Assembly (NCBI GenBank): GCA_027886185.1
Contig: WOAB01000893.1
Span: 4,836,001-4,900,000, forward strand
Direction: 5' to 3'
Length of the DNA stretch: 64,000 nt
DNA from: Rheum nobile
Taxonomy: Eukaryota > Streptophyta > Magnoliopsida > Caryophyllales > Polygonaceae
The notes under the pieces are model-generated. The model saw nothing but the letters and a program-made list of their open reading frames with translations. It did no database searches and was not told the origin of the DNA. The position numbers were made by a program, and so were the translations under genes. Of the stretch, positions 1-10,782 are shown in pieces (the stretch's first letter is position 1; every line of letters begins with the position of its first letter).

Positions 1-309
1 ACTAAAAATAGTAACTACTAAAATGAGAGAAATGCCAAAACTAGAATGTCCAAAATAGCAAACAATCAAAGATCGCGGTCAATGATGATGGTGAGGAGTT
101 TGATAGAGAGCGCGGTCTCTGGGCTGGGCTCGAGGAGTCTGATAGAGAACGCGGTCTCTAACGTCCCTTGGCTAGCGACAACGCGCACGATCAATGATTG
201 TGTGGCGTTGTTGATGGCCTTGGCACGCGATCTTGTTATGGGCCCTTGTGAGCGGATGCTCATGGCTTCCTCCTCCTCAGTTACAGTCATGGTGAGCAGG
301 GGCGCATCA
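1..309 (-). repeat. 3' LTR of the CRM-like element (partial)
   Basis: This stretch is colinear with 15,702-16,010, the outer part of the 5' LTR. Its element-side end reads gcgcatca, so the sense LTR starts TGATGCG. It is abutted at 310-322 by a pyrimidine block that is a polypurine tract on the sense strand (aagtgggggaggg). The pol stop codon lies at about 66, so about 244 nt of U3 are coding. The rest of this LTR lies left of the window. Confidence 0.85.
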
Positions 310-3056
310 CCCTCCCCCACTTGGTTGTGAAGCATCCCCGCTTCACCATCATCGAACTCGGGCTCCATAAAAGGGTCCAAGTCATCAACGTTGAAGGTCG
401 CGTGGACACCGTAGTCGGCTCGCAGCTCGAGCTCGTACGCGTTGTCTCCAATGGCCTTTACAACACGAAAAGGACCATCACCGCGTGGCGCTAACTTTGA
501 CTTGTGCTTGGCTGGGAAGCGTTCTTTGCGAAGATGCACCCACACCATGTCTCCTAGTGCAAAGATGACGCGTCGTCGCCCGTGATTGTGATGTGACGCG
601 TATTGAGTAGCGCATTGTTCCTGTTGCTCTCGCGTTCGGCGATGTAGATCCTGGATCATCGCAACACAGTTGGCCGCGGTAGTGTGCTCATTGTCCTTTA
701 GTAGTCGCGGTAGCATGTCGAGTGGTGTCAATGGGTTTCTGCCGTAGACGACCTCGAACGGGGTGAGCCTTGTCGCGGAGTGCCTAGACATGTTGTAAGA
801 AAACTCAACAATAGCAAGTAAGTCTTCCCAACTCTTGGTGTTGGACTTGAGCATGGTCCGAAGGAGGGCTCCTAGGGTTCGACTGGTCACCTCTGTTTGG
901 CCATCGGTTTGGGGGTGGTAGCTAGTGGAAAAGAGAAGTTTGGTACCTAGCTTTCCCCAAAGAGTTCTCCAAAAATGCTCCACAAATTTAGTGTCCCTAT
1001 CACTCACAATAGACCAAGGGATTCCATGCAAACGTACCATATTCTCAAAGAACAACGCGGCGATGTCACTAGCATTATGGGTGGTCTTGCACGCGGTGAA
1101 ATGTGCCATTTTGGAAAACCTGTCTACAACAACAAAGATGGAGTCCTTACCCCTACGAGAGATAGGCAAATCTGTGATGAAGTCCATGGACAAATCTTCC
1201 CAAGGGCCTAGTGGGATGGGCAAGGGCGTGTAGAGGCCATAGGGACTTGAACTCACCTTAGTGCGTTGACAGGTTACACAACTCTTACAATATCGCATCA
1301 CCTGGTTGGTCATCCGCGGCCAAAAGAAATGCTCGTGAAGGGCAGCCAATGTTTTTGCAACCCCAAAATGACCGCGTCCTTCATACGCTTCTTGAATGAG
1401 AAGGTGCCTAATGGAAGAGCTAGGGATGCATAGGCGGTCGGCCTTGTATAGGTAACCCTCATGTAAAAAGTAAGTGTCAAACTCACGGTCTCTAAGGCAG
1501 TGCTCCAAAATAGGCTTAAAGAAGGGATCAGTCAAGTATAAATCCTTAATTAAAGCAAAGCCAAGAACCTTAGTTTGAAGATGAGTAAGGAGGATATACC
1601 TTCGAGAAAGGGCGTCGGCGACCACATTCTCCTTACCTTTCTTGTGCACAACGACGTAGGGGAACGTCTCCATGAATTCCATCCATCGAGCATGGCGACG
1701 GATTAGGTGGGCCTGGCTCTTCAAGTAGCTAATGGCCGCGTGGTCCGAGTGGATTACAAACTCGCGTGGCCAAAGGTATTGTTGCCAGGTCTTGAGCACG
1801 CAGACTAAGGCGTAGAGCTCCTTGTCGTAGGTAGGATAGTTCAAGGTGGCCCATGTGAGCTTCTCACTGAAGAACGTGATGGGCCTCTTATCCTGGTGCA
1901 AGACCCCGCCAATGCCCACATTTGATGCGTCGCATTCAATCTCAAAGTGTTTGTTGAAGTTTGGGAGTTGGAGAAGGGGCGCGTTGCACATGGCATCTTT
2001 CAACGCGAGGAATGCGTTCTCGTGTTGTTCCAACCAATTCACCGCGGCGCCTTTCCTTGTGAGCTCATGGAGAGGCGCGGCGATGGAGCTGAAGTCGCGG
2101 ACAAATCTCCGGTAAAATCCTGCCAAGCCAAGGAAGCTTCGTACCATGGTTGGAGTGGTAGGCGTTGGCCAATCCCTGATTGCCTTCACCTTGTCTTCAT
2201 CCACGCGGAGACCATCTTTGGAGACCACGTAGCCCAGAAAGGTAGTCGTGTCTGAGGCAAAGTGACACTTGTCGAAGTTGGCATACAATTGCTCACGTCT
2301 CAAGCACTCTAACACAAGCCTAAGGTGCTCTACATGCTCATCTAGACTACGCGAATACACCAAAATGTCATCAAAGTAAACCACAACAAATTTGCCCAGA
2401 AAATTCCTCAAGACGTGGTTCATCAGCCTCATGAACGTGCTTGGTGCGTTAGTAAGACCAAAAGGCATGAAGAGCCATTCATAAAGGCCATATTTCTTCT
2501 TGAATGCAGTCTTCCATTCATCACCCTCCTTCATGCGAATTTGGTGATAGCCGCTCATCAAGTCAATTTTGGTGAAGTGGATCACGCCGTGTAGCTCATC
2601 GAGTATGTCGTCGAGATGCGGGATCGGGTGCATGTACTTCACCATAATCTGATTGATGGCGCGGAAGTCGACACACATGCGCCACGATCCATCTTTTTTG
2701 GGCACGAGGATCATGGGGACCGCACAAGGGCTTAGGGTATCCCTCACGTAGCCGTGATCCAGAGGTTCTTGCACCTGGCGCTGCAACTCCTTGGTTTCCT
2801 CAGGGCCAGCGCGGTTGGGCAGAGAGGCACCTGACACCAAATCAATTTGATGCTCAATGCCTCGTAATGGGGGAAGGCCTTGTGGAAGCTCCTCTGGAAA
2901 GACGTCATCGAACTCGTCTAGCAACGCGCTGATGGCGCTCGGTAAAGGATCGGCGATCGGCTTCTCTGGAATGCAAGGAGTTGGCACCAAGAGAAAACAT
3001 GGTGCCTTGCCGCTCAAGGTGGCAGTGAGGTCGCTGGGCCATGCAAAAAGCAACAT
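66..3056 (-). CDS. Ty3/gypsy pol: reverse transcriptase, RNase H, integrase
   Basis: An open 996-codon stretch with no internal stop, the best preserved part of the element. In order it shows RT with VDFRAINQIM and the catalytic YFDD around residue 228, RNase H with EIECDASNVGIGG around 365, and a histone-like spacer ending in ADALSRR. The integrase zinc region contains GHFG and CX2C (CKSCVTC), followed by a DDE core with MDFITDLP, SDRDTKF and DGQTEV. The C-terminus is acidic and ends in GPITRSRAK. The first histidine of the HHCC finger, usually EAH, reads EAY. The tail is encoded inside the 3' LTR. Upstream the frame is broken in the protease region, so a full Gag-Pol cannot be made. No canonical chromodomain is visible, which fits the CRM clade. 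Confidence 0.9.
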   Translation of the reverse strand: MLLFAWPSDLTATLSGKAPCFLLVPTPCIPEKPIADPLPSAISALLDEFDDVFPEELPQGLPPLRGIEHQIDLVSGASLPNRAGPEETKELQRQVQEPLDHGYVRDTLSPCAVPMILVPKKDGSWRMCVDFRAINQIMVKYMHPIPHLDDILDELHGVIHFTKIDLMSGYHQIRMKEGDEWKTAFKKKYGLYEWLFMPFGLTNAPSTFMRLMNHVLRNFLGKFVVVYFDDILVYSRSLDEHVEHLRLVLECLRREQLYANFDKCHFASDTTTFLGYVVSKDGLRVDEDKVKAIRDWPTPTTPTMVRSFLGLAGFYRRFVRDFSSIAAPLHELTRKGAAVNWLEQHENAFLALKDAMCNAPLLQLPNFNKHFEIECDASNVGIGGVLHQDKRPITFFSEKLTWATLNYPTYDKELYALVCVLKTWQQYLWPREFVIHSDHAAISYLKSQAHLIRRHARWMEFMETFPYVVVHKKGKENVVADALSRRYILLTHLQTKVLGFALIKDLYLTDPFFKPILEHCLRDREFDTYFLHEGYLYKADRLCIPSSSIRHLLIQEAYEGRGHFGVAKTLAALHEHFFWPRMTNQVMRYCKSCVTCQRTKVSSSPYGLYTPLPIPLGPWEDLSMDFITDLPISRRGKDSIFVVVDRFSKMAHFTACKTTHNASDIAALFFENMVRLHGIPWSIVSDRDTKFVEHFWRTLWGKLGTKLLFSTSYHPQTDGQTEVTSRTLGALLRTMLKSNTKSWEDLLAIVEFSYNMSRHSATRLTPFEVVYGRNPLTPLDMLPRLLKDNEHTTAANCVAMIQDLHRRTREQQEQCATQYASHHNHGRRRVIFALGDMVWVHLRKERFPAKHKSKLAPRGDGPFRVVKAIGDNAYELELRADYGVHATFNVDDLDPFMEPEFDDGEAGMLHNQVGEGDAPLLTMTVTEEEEAMSIRSQGPITRSRAKAINNATQSLIVRVVASQGTLETAFSIRLLEPSPETALSIKLLTIIIDRDL
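310..322 (-). promoter_or_regulatory. Polypurine tract of the CRM-like element
   Basis: On the minus strand a 13-nt run of A/G with one T (aagtgggggaggg) sits directly against the LTR start TGATGCG. This is the expected position of the plus-strand DNA primer. The same bases are translated as part of pol, because the frame crosses them. Confidence 0.8.
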
Positions 3057-3754
3057 GTCCTCACAGGTGCCTTGTAACGCTACACTTGTTGGCGCGGCAT
3101 TTGCACTTTCCTTGCATCGCGTTCGATCCTTGGGCGCGTTGTCGTTGGAAGCGCTTTGTTGCCCTGAGGGAGTACGCGATCTCCTGTTGCCAGTGCCTGG
3201 GGTTGTTGACGAGTCTCCAGAATTTGGGTTGGAAAGCGTCGGTGTTGACGCGGCCTTTGCTACTTATAAAGCCTTTTGTCGATCGCACTCGACTTGATCC
3301 TGTAAAATCTCATGTGGAGGCATGGGTAAGAGGGTGACGTGCTTTCCGTGGTAAGTAAACACGTAAGTGTTTAAATAGCCATCGTGAAAAACGCGCCTGT
3401 CGAATTGCCATGGGCGCCCCAGCAAAAGATGTGTGGCGTCCATTACAATGACATCACAAAGGACTGAATTTGAATATTGGCCAATGGAGAAAGAGATAAG
3501 ACATTGTCGAGTTACAGTATTACTAGAACTCAAAGAAATCCATTATAGGCCATAGGGTTATGGGTGAGGTGTGGTTGGCAGGTTGAAATGGCTGACCACC
3601 TTCTCATTGATTATATTGCAGCAGTTGCCTCCATCGATGATGACACTCAAGGACGCCGTCTTGACCAAGCAACGCGTATGGAATAGGTTCTTGCGTTGGT
3701 CGACCAGTGTGGCTTCCTTGACAGTGAGGATACGGCGCGTGACAAGGCTGAGAG
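3057..3754 (-). pseudogene. Ty3/gypsy aspartic protease region, broken
   Basis: Two short frames (3264-3533 and 3558-3893) carry the retropepsin part of the same polyprotein. The active-site strand reads IIDGGNCCNII, where plant elements of this group usually have DGGS followed by a similar hydrophobic run, so the Ser is Asn. The flap-distal motif LLLGRPWQFDRR is clear. Stops lie between the two frames and before pol (for example ...RQKAL followed by TAA near 3264). The palindromic composite at 3755 cuts the upstream end. Loss of function is certain for this copy. Confidence 0.8.
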
Positions 3755-4702
3755 TGTAATACCTCGACAGCTTAGTAGCCCGACCCATCACAGAGCTGCA
3801 GCCCATACACCCCAACCCTTCCTTGGGGGCTCCACCTATAACAGGCAGCCATTTCCAAGAGGTTGTTGATGAGGCTCGAACACGAGACCTCACCCTTTAA
3901 CAAGCTGCCAAAGCATCACTTGTCACCAATTGTGATGCATGGCTGCCTGTTATAGGTGGAGCCCCCAAGGAAGGATTGGGATGTATGGGTTGCAGCTCTG
4001 TGATGGGCCGGGCTGCTAAGCTATCGAGGTATTACATAAAAGTACACTTTTATGTTGGATAGGGGCTCCGAGCCCAACAGGCCCAGCCATTTCTATCCCC
4101 TATGGGCCGCAGCCCATGTACCCCAACCCATCTCCCTAACACGGGGAGGTTGTTGGTGAGAGTCAAACACGCGACCTCTCCACCCTTTATCAAGCCTCCG
4201 AAGAGCGCCTTGATACCAATTGTGCTGCAGCACAATTGGTAACAAGTGGGCGTTAGGCCGCTTGTTAAAGTGTGAGGTCTCGTGTTCGAGACTCACGAAC
4301 AACCTCCCAGCCATGGGGATTTGGTTGGGGTACATGGGCTGCGTCCCATGGATAGAGAAATAGCTGGCCCGATAAGGTCGAAGCCTCTCTCATTCAAAGT
4401 ATACTTTTATGTAATACCTCGACAGCTTAGCAGCCCGACCCATCACAGAGCTGCAGCCCATACACCCCAACCCTTCCTTGGGGGCTCCACCTATAACAAG
4501 CAGCCATTTCCAAGAGGTGCAGCACAATTGGTGACAAGTGATGCTTTGGCAGCTTGTTAAAGGGTGAGGTCTCGTGTTCGAGCCTCATCAACAACCTCTT
4601 GGAAATGGCTGCCTGTTATAGGTGGAGCCCCCAAGGAAGGGTTAGGGTGTATGGGCTGCAGATCTGTGATAGGTCGGGCTGCTAAGCTGTCGAGGTATTA
4701 CA
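3755..4702. mobile_element. Composite of palindromic tRNA-like hairpin modules (A-B-A)
   Basis: The block starts TGTAATACCTCGACAG and ends with its reverse complement, and is flanked by the perfect 5-bp repeat gagag (3750-3754, 4703-4707). It contains three modules. A1 is 3755-4036 and A2 is 4410-4702; both are hairpins with about 100-bp arms and TGTAATACC/GGTATTACA ends. Between them lies a different palindrome, B (4037-4409), whose centre is accaattgtgctgcagcac plus its mirror (4215-4240). Each half-module contains a tRNA-like head with a B-box-like TTCGA (for example gtgttcgagcctca). In A1 the head is on the minus strand and in A2 on the plus strand. The arrangement resembles LTR-internal-LTR, but A is self-complementary and I see no polypurine tract or primer site. 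No protein is encoded. Confidence 0.85.
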
Positions 4703-5467
4703 GAGAGGTGTGCCATCATGGAGTGCGGCGGCTTCACAAGTGTAGGCCTCCTCGTTGTCATCCTCGATGGTCTCAAGCAGGGCCGCCTCCTCCTCGTAAG
4801 ATTCATAGCCCGCGGCAATGCTGGAGAAGAGGACCTTCTTATTGTTTGAACAATCCCTCTTGTAGTGCCCTCGCCCTCCACACTTGAAACATTCTAAGTC
4901 ACGCGCACGCTCAGTGGCCGGTGAGGAGCCTTTTGGCGGTGTCGCGCGCGCGGCATTAGAGGTTGGAGTCGCGGTCTTGCCATGTCGGCCTTGAGTTGAC
5001 GCACTGGTTCTTGTGGGTGGAGCGCGCACATTAGTAGTATGGTATTGACTAGGGTTAGCATCATACCTTCGTTGTCCTTGATTTTGCCAAGATGGTTGCC
5101 GGCGACGCGAGAGTTGGTTGTGTATTTGCATCGCGGTGTGAGTCAATGTGTTGAGATCCTTGATTGGCAAAATCTCCAGCTGGTCACGGATTGACACATT
5201 CAAGCCACTCAGAAACTTTGTCTGAAGGGTGGACGGAGCGACATTGATGCTTGCCTTGTAGTACATGTCCTCCAAGTGAGAGAAGAACTCCAGGGGCGTT
5301 TTAGTGCCTTGTCGCACCATGGCAATCTACAGTCGCATTTGGTTTCTATAGTCGACGGGCACGTACTTCTGTGTCATGACATAGACAAGTTGGTGCCACT
5401 CGGTGATGGGGATAAGGTGTCGACGAATGCGGTCATCAATGAACCTGTGCCACCAAACGCGTACAGC
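4703..5467 (-). pseudogene. Ty3/gypsy gag, capsid end and zinc knuckle
   Basis: Continuation of the CRM-like gag between two insertions. The capsid part reads EWHQLVYVMTQKYVP and FFSHLEDMYY, then LSGLNVSIRDQLE, as in plant gypsy capsids. A perfect CX2CX4HX4C knuckle (CFKCGGRGHYKRDC) follows, then an acidic stretch that would lead into protease. An in-frame TAG near 5327 (MRL stop IAMVR) is one C-to-T step from CAG. The upstream side ends at the hAT insertion at 5467 and the downstream side at the palindromic composite. Confidence 0.88.
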
Positions 5468-7306
5468 TAGGGTTGAGCAGAAATCGGGCCAGACCGGAAA
5501 TATGGACCGAACCGGACTGGTTCTAACCGGTCCGGTCTCCGGTCCAGACATTTCCTGATTTCCGGGTCCGGTCCGGGCTAATACCGGTCCGGTCCGGTCT
5601 GACCCGTTTTTTTTTATATCTAAACCCTAACTTATACTTATTAGGTTATCTCCTCTTCATAACTCCAGTCTTCACTCTCCAGCCGCCTCTCCCTCCGCTT
5701 CTCCTCTCCATCCGGCTCTCCTCTCCTGGCTCTTCTCCTACTCGCCGGCAAGCCGTCGCCGGCCAGACTGATACGGACTCACAGCCGCCTCTCCTCTCCC
5801 TCCGCTTCTCCTCTCCATCCGGCTCTCCTCTCCTGGCTCTTCTCCTACTCGTGGGCAAGCCGTCGCCGGCCAGACTGATACGGACTCACAGGCCACAAGC
5901 CACAACCCAAGGTTAGTCTCTCCCGTCTTGGCTCTCCTCTTTCTCGTTTTTTTCCCTCTCTTTAGTCTTTATAGTTGCTATTTCTTGAAAACATTGAGAA
6001 AGTGGTGGTGGTTGGTCATTGCTTCTACTGGTGTTTGACGAATTGACGGTGCCAATATTTTTTGCTTCTAACTTCTAAGGGTTGAGATAAGTTTTTTATT
6101 AGGGATTAAAGGCTTCACAAATCTAGGGTTATCAATTAATTATTCGAGGCTTCTAGGATTTAAGATTATTGATTCAATTTACTATTGTTTCAATTTGGGA
6201 ATTAAGACTAACTAATTCAATTTTTGAGGTCTTCTTTTCCTTAACTTACCATATAAAAAATGCCACTAACCTAGTTAATTCAATTTACTAGCATTATGGA
6301 GAAAGACATCTCGTCAAGTGTGTTATCTTTAGCTGACAAGGAACCGATTTACTTTTGAGATCAAGGTAATATACTATAATCATGTGATATTTTGATTTGT
6401 TTTCTGCCTCTGTTAATCTGTTATAAGCCTTTTGATGAATTGAAGACAGATTGTTCAACATTAAAATGGTAGTTAGGGTGTGATGTGGCTACTAAATTTC
6501 TGATTTGTGGCATGTACAAGTGTTATATACAAGTGTACAACAACTCTACTAGCTCATTCTGATTTGTGCTTAACTGGATTGTAGTATTGAATGGTAGTTA
6601 CTAGTTAGGGTGATGTGGCTACTGAATTTCAAGAGTCATATAAAGATTTATGGTTTGCTCTTTAGATCCTTGATCATATGGATTGATTTATGCAGATTTT
6701 GAAAGGAAGATAAAGTGACAGACATTGCTAAGCGGAAGTGAAAGTGAAAGAATTGAAGGGTGGAATTTTTTGTAGCTAGGGGAGGTGAAAGTGAAAGAAT
6801 TGAAGGGGGATTTTTTGTAAATGACTACAGTGTTGGAACTTTGGATGTAATTTTTTGGGTGGTTTTGATATCTTGTAACTATTGTAAACTTGCATGTAAT
6901 TTTTTGGGTATGCAAGTTAAGGGTGGAATTTATGTTATTACCATGCCATTGTAAGTGTAAGGCTTTACTAAACTTGCAGGGTTTGAGATTTAATATGTGG
7001 GTTTCTCTGCTGAGATAGCTAAACTTGTAGGGTTTATAATTTGAGATTTACTAAACTTGTAGGGTTTGAGATTTAGTGTAGAACTAGTTTTGGTGTTCCA
7101 GGGTTTGAGATTTACTAAACTTGTAGGGTTTGTATATGGGTTTATCTGCTGTGCAACAGTGCAAGGGCCTAATCCGGTCCAAATCTGGGCCAAATAGGAC
7201 CGGACCGGTCCGGACCCGGTCTAGACCGGATATTTCCGGTCCGGGTTCCGGTCCACCATTTTTGGTGTTCCGGTCCGGTCCGGATTTGGACCGGTGCTCA
7301 ACCCTA
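5468..7306. mobile_element. Non-autonomous hAT-like DNA transposon
   Basis: The 12-bp terminal inverted repeats are TAGGGTTGAGCA and TGCTCAACCCTA. They are flanked by 8-bp target duplications cgtacagc (5460-5467) and cgtgcagc (7307-7314), which differ at one base. Both subterminal regions (5475-5610 and 7165-7300) are packed with the word CCGGTCCGG in both orientations, a typical transposase-binding layout for hAT elements. The 1839-bp body has no transposase frame. It keeps a CT-rich leader with a near-perfect direct duplication of about 110 bp (about 5680-5890) and a putative splice donor (aaggttagt, about 5910). This suggests an internal deletion derivative of an autonomous element. It lies inside gag of the CRM-like element. 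Confidence 0.85.
6965..7140. repeat. Short direct repeats inside the non-autonomous hAT
   Basis: The phrase aaacttgtagggtttgagat recurs about four or five times with small changes near the right end of the element, just inside the CCGGTCC-rich subterminal block. I see no coding potential. Confidence 0.6.
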
Positions 7307-8353
7307 CGTGCAGCGCCTCGGAAGTGTAGAGTTGCCGCATCAACATGCTCCTCCGTGGGGATGTGACAATATCTCAAAGTATACTCGGTAGCCTGCACCC
7401 ACTCAAGAAAAACAGCCGGATCATATTCACCAAATAAATGCTTAATTTTTACCTTTACCTCGTGGCGGCTAAGCCTTAGTGTGTGTTGAGCAGGCTGGGA
7501 TGCATGAGCGCGTTGTGCAGGGGCTTGGGCACGATGAAGTTGACGTCGATAGCGGCCATCTTGGACATCGTCAGCGGCGAAGACCGTTGGTGGCGCATTG
7601 GTGTCGTCGCGTAGGAACAGGGGCATCGTTGCAGCGATGAAAGTCATGCGTCATGTCCTCGTGGTGGTGGCCACGAGTGTCATGCGTATTTTCGCCTTGG
7701 ACGCGATACGGTGGGCCTACTTGCTGGAATGGGGGCGGAATCCAATCCGCGGGCCTATCCTGGAGCTCAATTGGATCACCAAGGGGAGGATGGTAGGAGC
7801 CTGGGTTGATTATGCACGCGTCCTCCATCTCCTCGTCGTCAAACTCATTGAAGTCATCATGGATAGTCGGCGTCGTCGGTCCATAGCCATCGGAGCCATA
7901 ACGCGGTGTGCGCGTGCTTTGATGGCCAAGGTGGTCGTTGACGTCGAAGGGCATAGGAGTGGGATCATGGCGACGCTGACGCGGCTCAATGCCTATGGCG
8001 CGGTAGGATCTATGCGGCAGGCCTGATTCGCATTCATCGCGTTGTGCGCGGCCAGTAAGAGGCGTTGAAGCAGTCTCGCGACGGCGTCTAGTTCCTCTGG
8101 CTGCATACCTGTCATGAAAATCAAAGGGTTTAGAGTACTCACCCTGTGAATCATTGTCGCAGTCGGAGCCGCTGTCGTAGCCGGCAGAGGTTGCTCGCGG
8201 TGCATAGCGTTCGCGTTGCGACACGTATCCTTGGCGGCTTTCGATCACTGATTGTATCCTGTGAAGGTGTGGTTGCAAGTTGGAGGTTGAGGGCATCAAC
8301 CCTTTGCCCTTGTCCACGCGTGGTTGACTTGGCCCAGCTTCAGTGGGACGCGG
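7307..8353 (-). pseudogene. Ty3/gypsy gag, central part
   Basis: A gag segment between the hAT and Tekay-like insertions. It reads VDKGKGLMPSTS, IQSVIES, then ...YHPPLGDPIELQDRPADWIP and, in another frame, HLFGEYDPAVFLEWVQ, the beginning of the capsid fold. The match to the plus-strand gag at 58,845-59,830 (MPSTSQHQ, MQSVIESHQG, NPLELQDHPSDWIP) shows the same family. The reading frame changes between 7571 and 7650, so at least one frameshift is present in addition to the insertions. Confidence 0.85.
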
Positions 8354-10761
8354 TGTAACACCCCCAAATTTAACCCCATTTCAAAGCGTTACTGTCGATG
8401 ACCTCAGACGTAAACCCCGAAGTCACCCCAGGCTTTTCCGACGTCATAACTGACTTAAAACACAGTTACAATACTAAAATCATAACTTTTATTAAACCAC
8501 ATGGTCACGGAATTACACGATTCCAAAATGACCCAATTAATCAGAAATACAACAGCGAAAGTCTTTAACAAAATACAAAATAGCACATAGCACAGCGGAA
8601 AAATTTTAAACAAAGCGACAAAACAACTTGTCAAAACACCGTTCATCTTCATAGTCGTTCTAGCCTTCTCGGATCTTCAACACACCTGATGTGCCGAATC
8701 GAACGGATGACACCAGCCAACCATGCAAGGAATATAACGGTTGGGTAGTCTACATGAATAGACTAGCAAGGGTACAAAGCAGAGTGGTTCGTAGCAGTCG
8801 TATTAGGTTAGACTCATCGTCCCTCGAATAATAACCGAGTACGCTAGTCAACCATCATATTCCTACTAGAATAAATGAAGCAGCATGATCAAGAGAAGAC
8901 TCTGGAGACCGAGTCTCACATCAATCAATCCCAAAAGAAGACTCCAAATGAAACGAGCCTTAAAGGAAAATATGACAAATGTTGGAAAACTCAAACAAAC
9001 ACACATAACCACATCACACAAGTATCGCATACGAGCGATCTACAACTAAGACGAGCTTTTCCTAGCTGCACTAGCGCCTAGCTGCACTACTCGCCAAACA
9101 TTTTAAATAAGTGCTTTACTCATACGGCACTTTATATTATGGTCAAGGCATTTTGATTATGTGCATACTCATGGCACATATCTTATTAAATGCCAACACA
9201 CACACACATCACGTTATAAGCTTTTATCATGATCAACTCGTCCCGAGACGAGAGATCTCCTAGGAGCATCTTCCGAGATTTGCTCTCCAGATATATGTGA
9301 CACTAGCTAAGTGCACCACCTCTATACCCGAGTATAGAGGCTAGTCATGACTCACCAATGGTATTAGGGTCTCAATGCCCTTTTCTCCATTTAATTATCA
9401 AGAAACGACTGGACCTCTTGGGCCCCAGTAAACGTTCCTACGAATACTCGTGCTAACTAAACAGTTCAACACAGTCATATATCACATCAAAACAAAGCCA
9501 TCAAGGCCAACATAGATCTAACAATCTATATATATATATATATCAAAATAGCGTTGCCACTAACAGTATATGCAACCTATTATAATCTTTCATATGAAAT
9601 TCACCTTTAAAATCCACAACAAAACCATTATGAACATAATAGCGCTGTATCTAGCAATATACAATCTATTATAACAGCACTTCTTTTATCAAATAATTTA
9701 TCAAAACTGTTCCCAACTTAAGCAGATGAATCATCCCAAATTAATTAACAATAAACAATTGATAATTAATGAAAGTATGGAATGATGAGCAAGAGCGAAC
9801 CGCCACTTGCCTGAATCCGCAGAAGCTTAAGCAAAGCTTAGAGACAACGGCTCTTGGGTCCAAAACTGGAACATATCTGGAATAAAAATCTCTAGGAAAT
9901 GACCCATAATAAGATCCTAACTTAGATTCAATACACATATATATGAATCTAAAAGAATACAAGAAGAAATCAAAGGAAACGAGCAAAGCCCAAAGCCAAA
10001 CCACAAAACACACAACTCAGACACACATACCGTGATCGCGGCAGGTCGCTGTCGGTCGCGGTTTTCGTGTTGTGACAGTGGCTAGCTCGCGAGACAACAA
10101 TGGAGAATTTCTTACCCAAACCGATTTGTTTGCCTTTGATTTGTCTATGGTTCGATCTCCCAACACCTCAAAGCTTCTCACTACACTCAAGAGTACCTTC
10201 TCGACTCAAGAACCACTCAAAATCTCCCTCTTACGAAGCTCCAAAACTGCTCAACAATGGTGAAAAACAGAGGAGAAACAGAGGAGAAAGAAGAAGGAAG
10301 AAGAAGAGAAAGAGAGCTCCGGTTCTCACCCCTTTTATAGCCCAAATCCGAGCCTCCTCATGGGAAACAAGAAGGGGACAAGGCAAAAGAGCCACTTGCG
10401 AGCCCAAAAATATCTCCCCCAAGCCACTTGCGCGAGGAAGACGAAGCCAGCTCTGTTTTCAGCGAAACCGCGATCGCGGTCGGTCGCGGTGAGTTGCGGT
10501 TAATGGCCGACTTCGTTAATTCTTATCCGAACTTGGTTTGGATTAAATTTCTTAACTCCGGGTTAAATATATTCGTACATTAACGATACATTAACCCTGA
10601 AAACACATCAACTGTATTATATAATGCTCGGAAAATTTTACAGAGCTCAGACCCCTTTTGAGAAGGTCCGAGACTCACTGAATTAAATCCGCCTAGCAAA
10701 ACGGGCATAAGAAAAATTTGAAAATAATTCAAAATACCCTTAAAAATTACGGGGTGTTACA
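8354..10761 (-). repeat. 3' LTR of the Tekay-like element
   Basis: 2408 bp, TG...CA. The TATA box on the minus strand is CTATAAAAGG (10331-10340). Palindromic GC clusters of the form ggtcggtcgcggt flank it at 10031-10072 and 10465-10500. A short TA run lies at about 9527-9543. ORFs called inside it (for example 9741-10013, 10100-10492) overlap the LTR promoter and leader and look fortuitous. Confidence 0.92.
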
Positions 10762-10781
10762 TTACTACCCCCTTATTTTAA
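10762..10781 (-). promoter_or_regulatory. Polypurine tract of the Tekay-like element
   Basis: Read on the minus strand this is a purine-rich run with an AAGGGGG core, ending against the LTR start TGTAACACC. It fixes the left LTR as the 3' LTR. Confidence 0.75.
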
Positions 10782-10782
10782 G

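Noticed and set aside
925..2255. Plus-strand ORFs overlapping pol (925-1233, 1846-2115, 1947-2255 and others).
   Set aside because: They are antisense shadows of the conserved RT-integrase frame on the minus strand.
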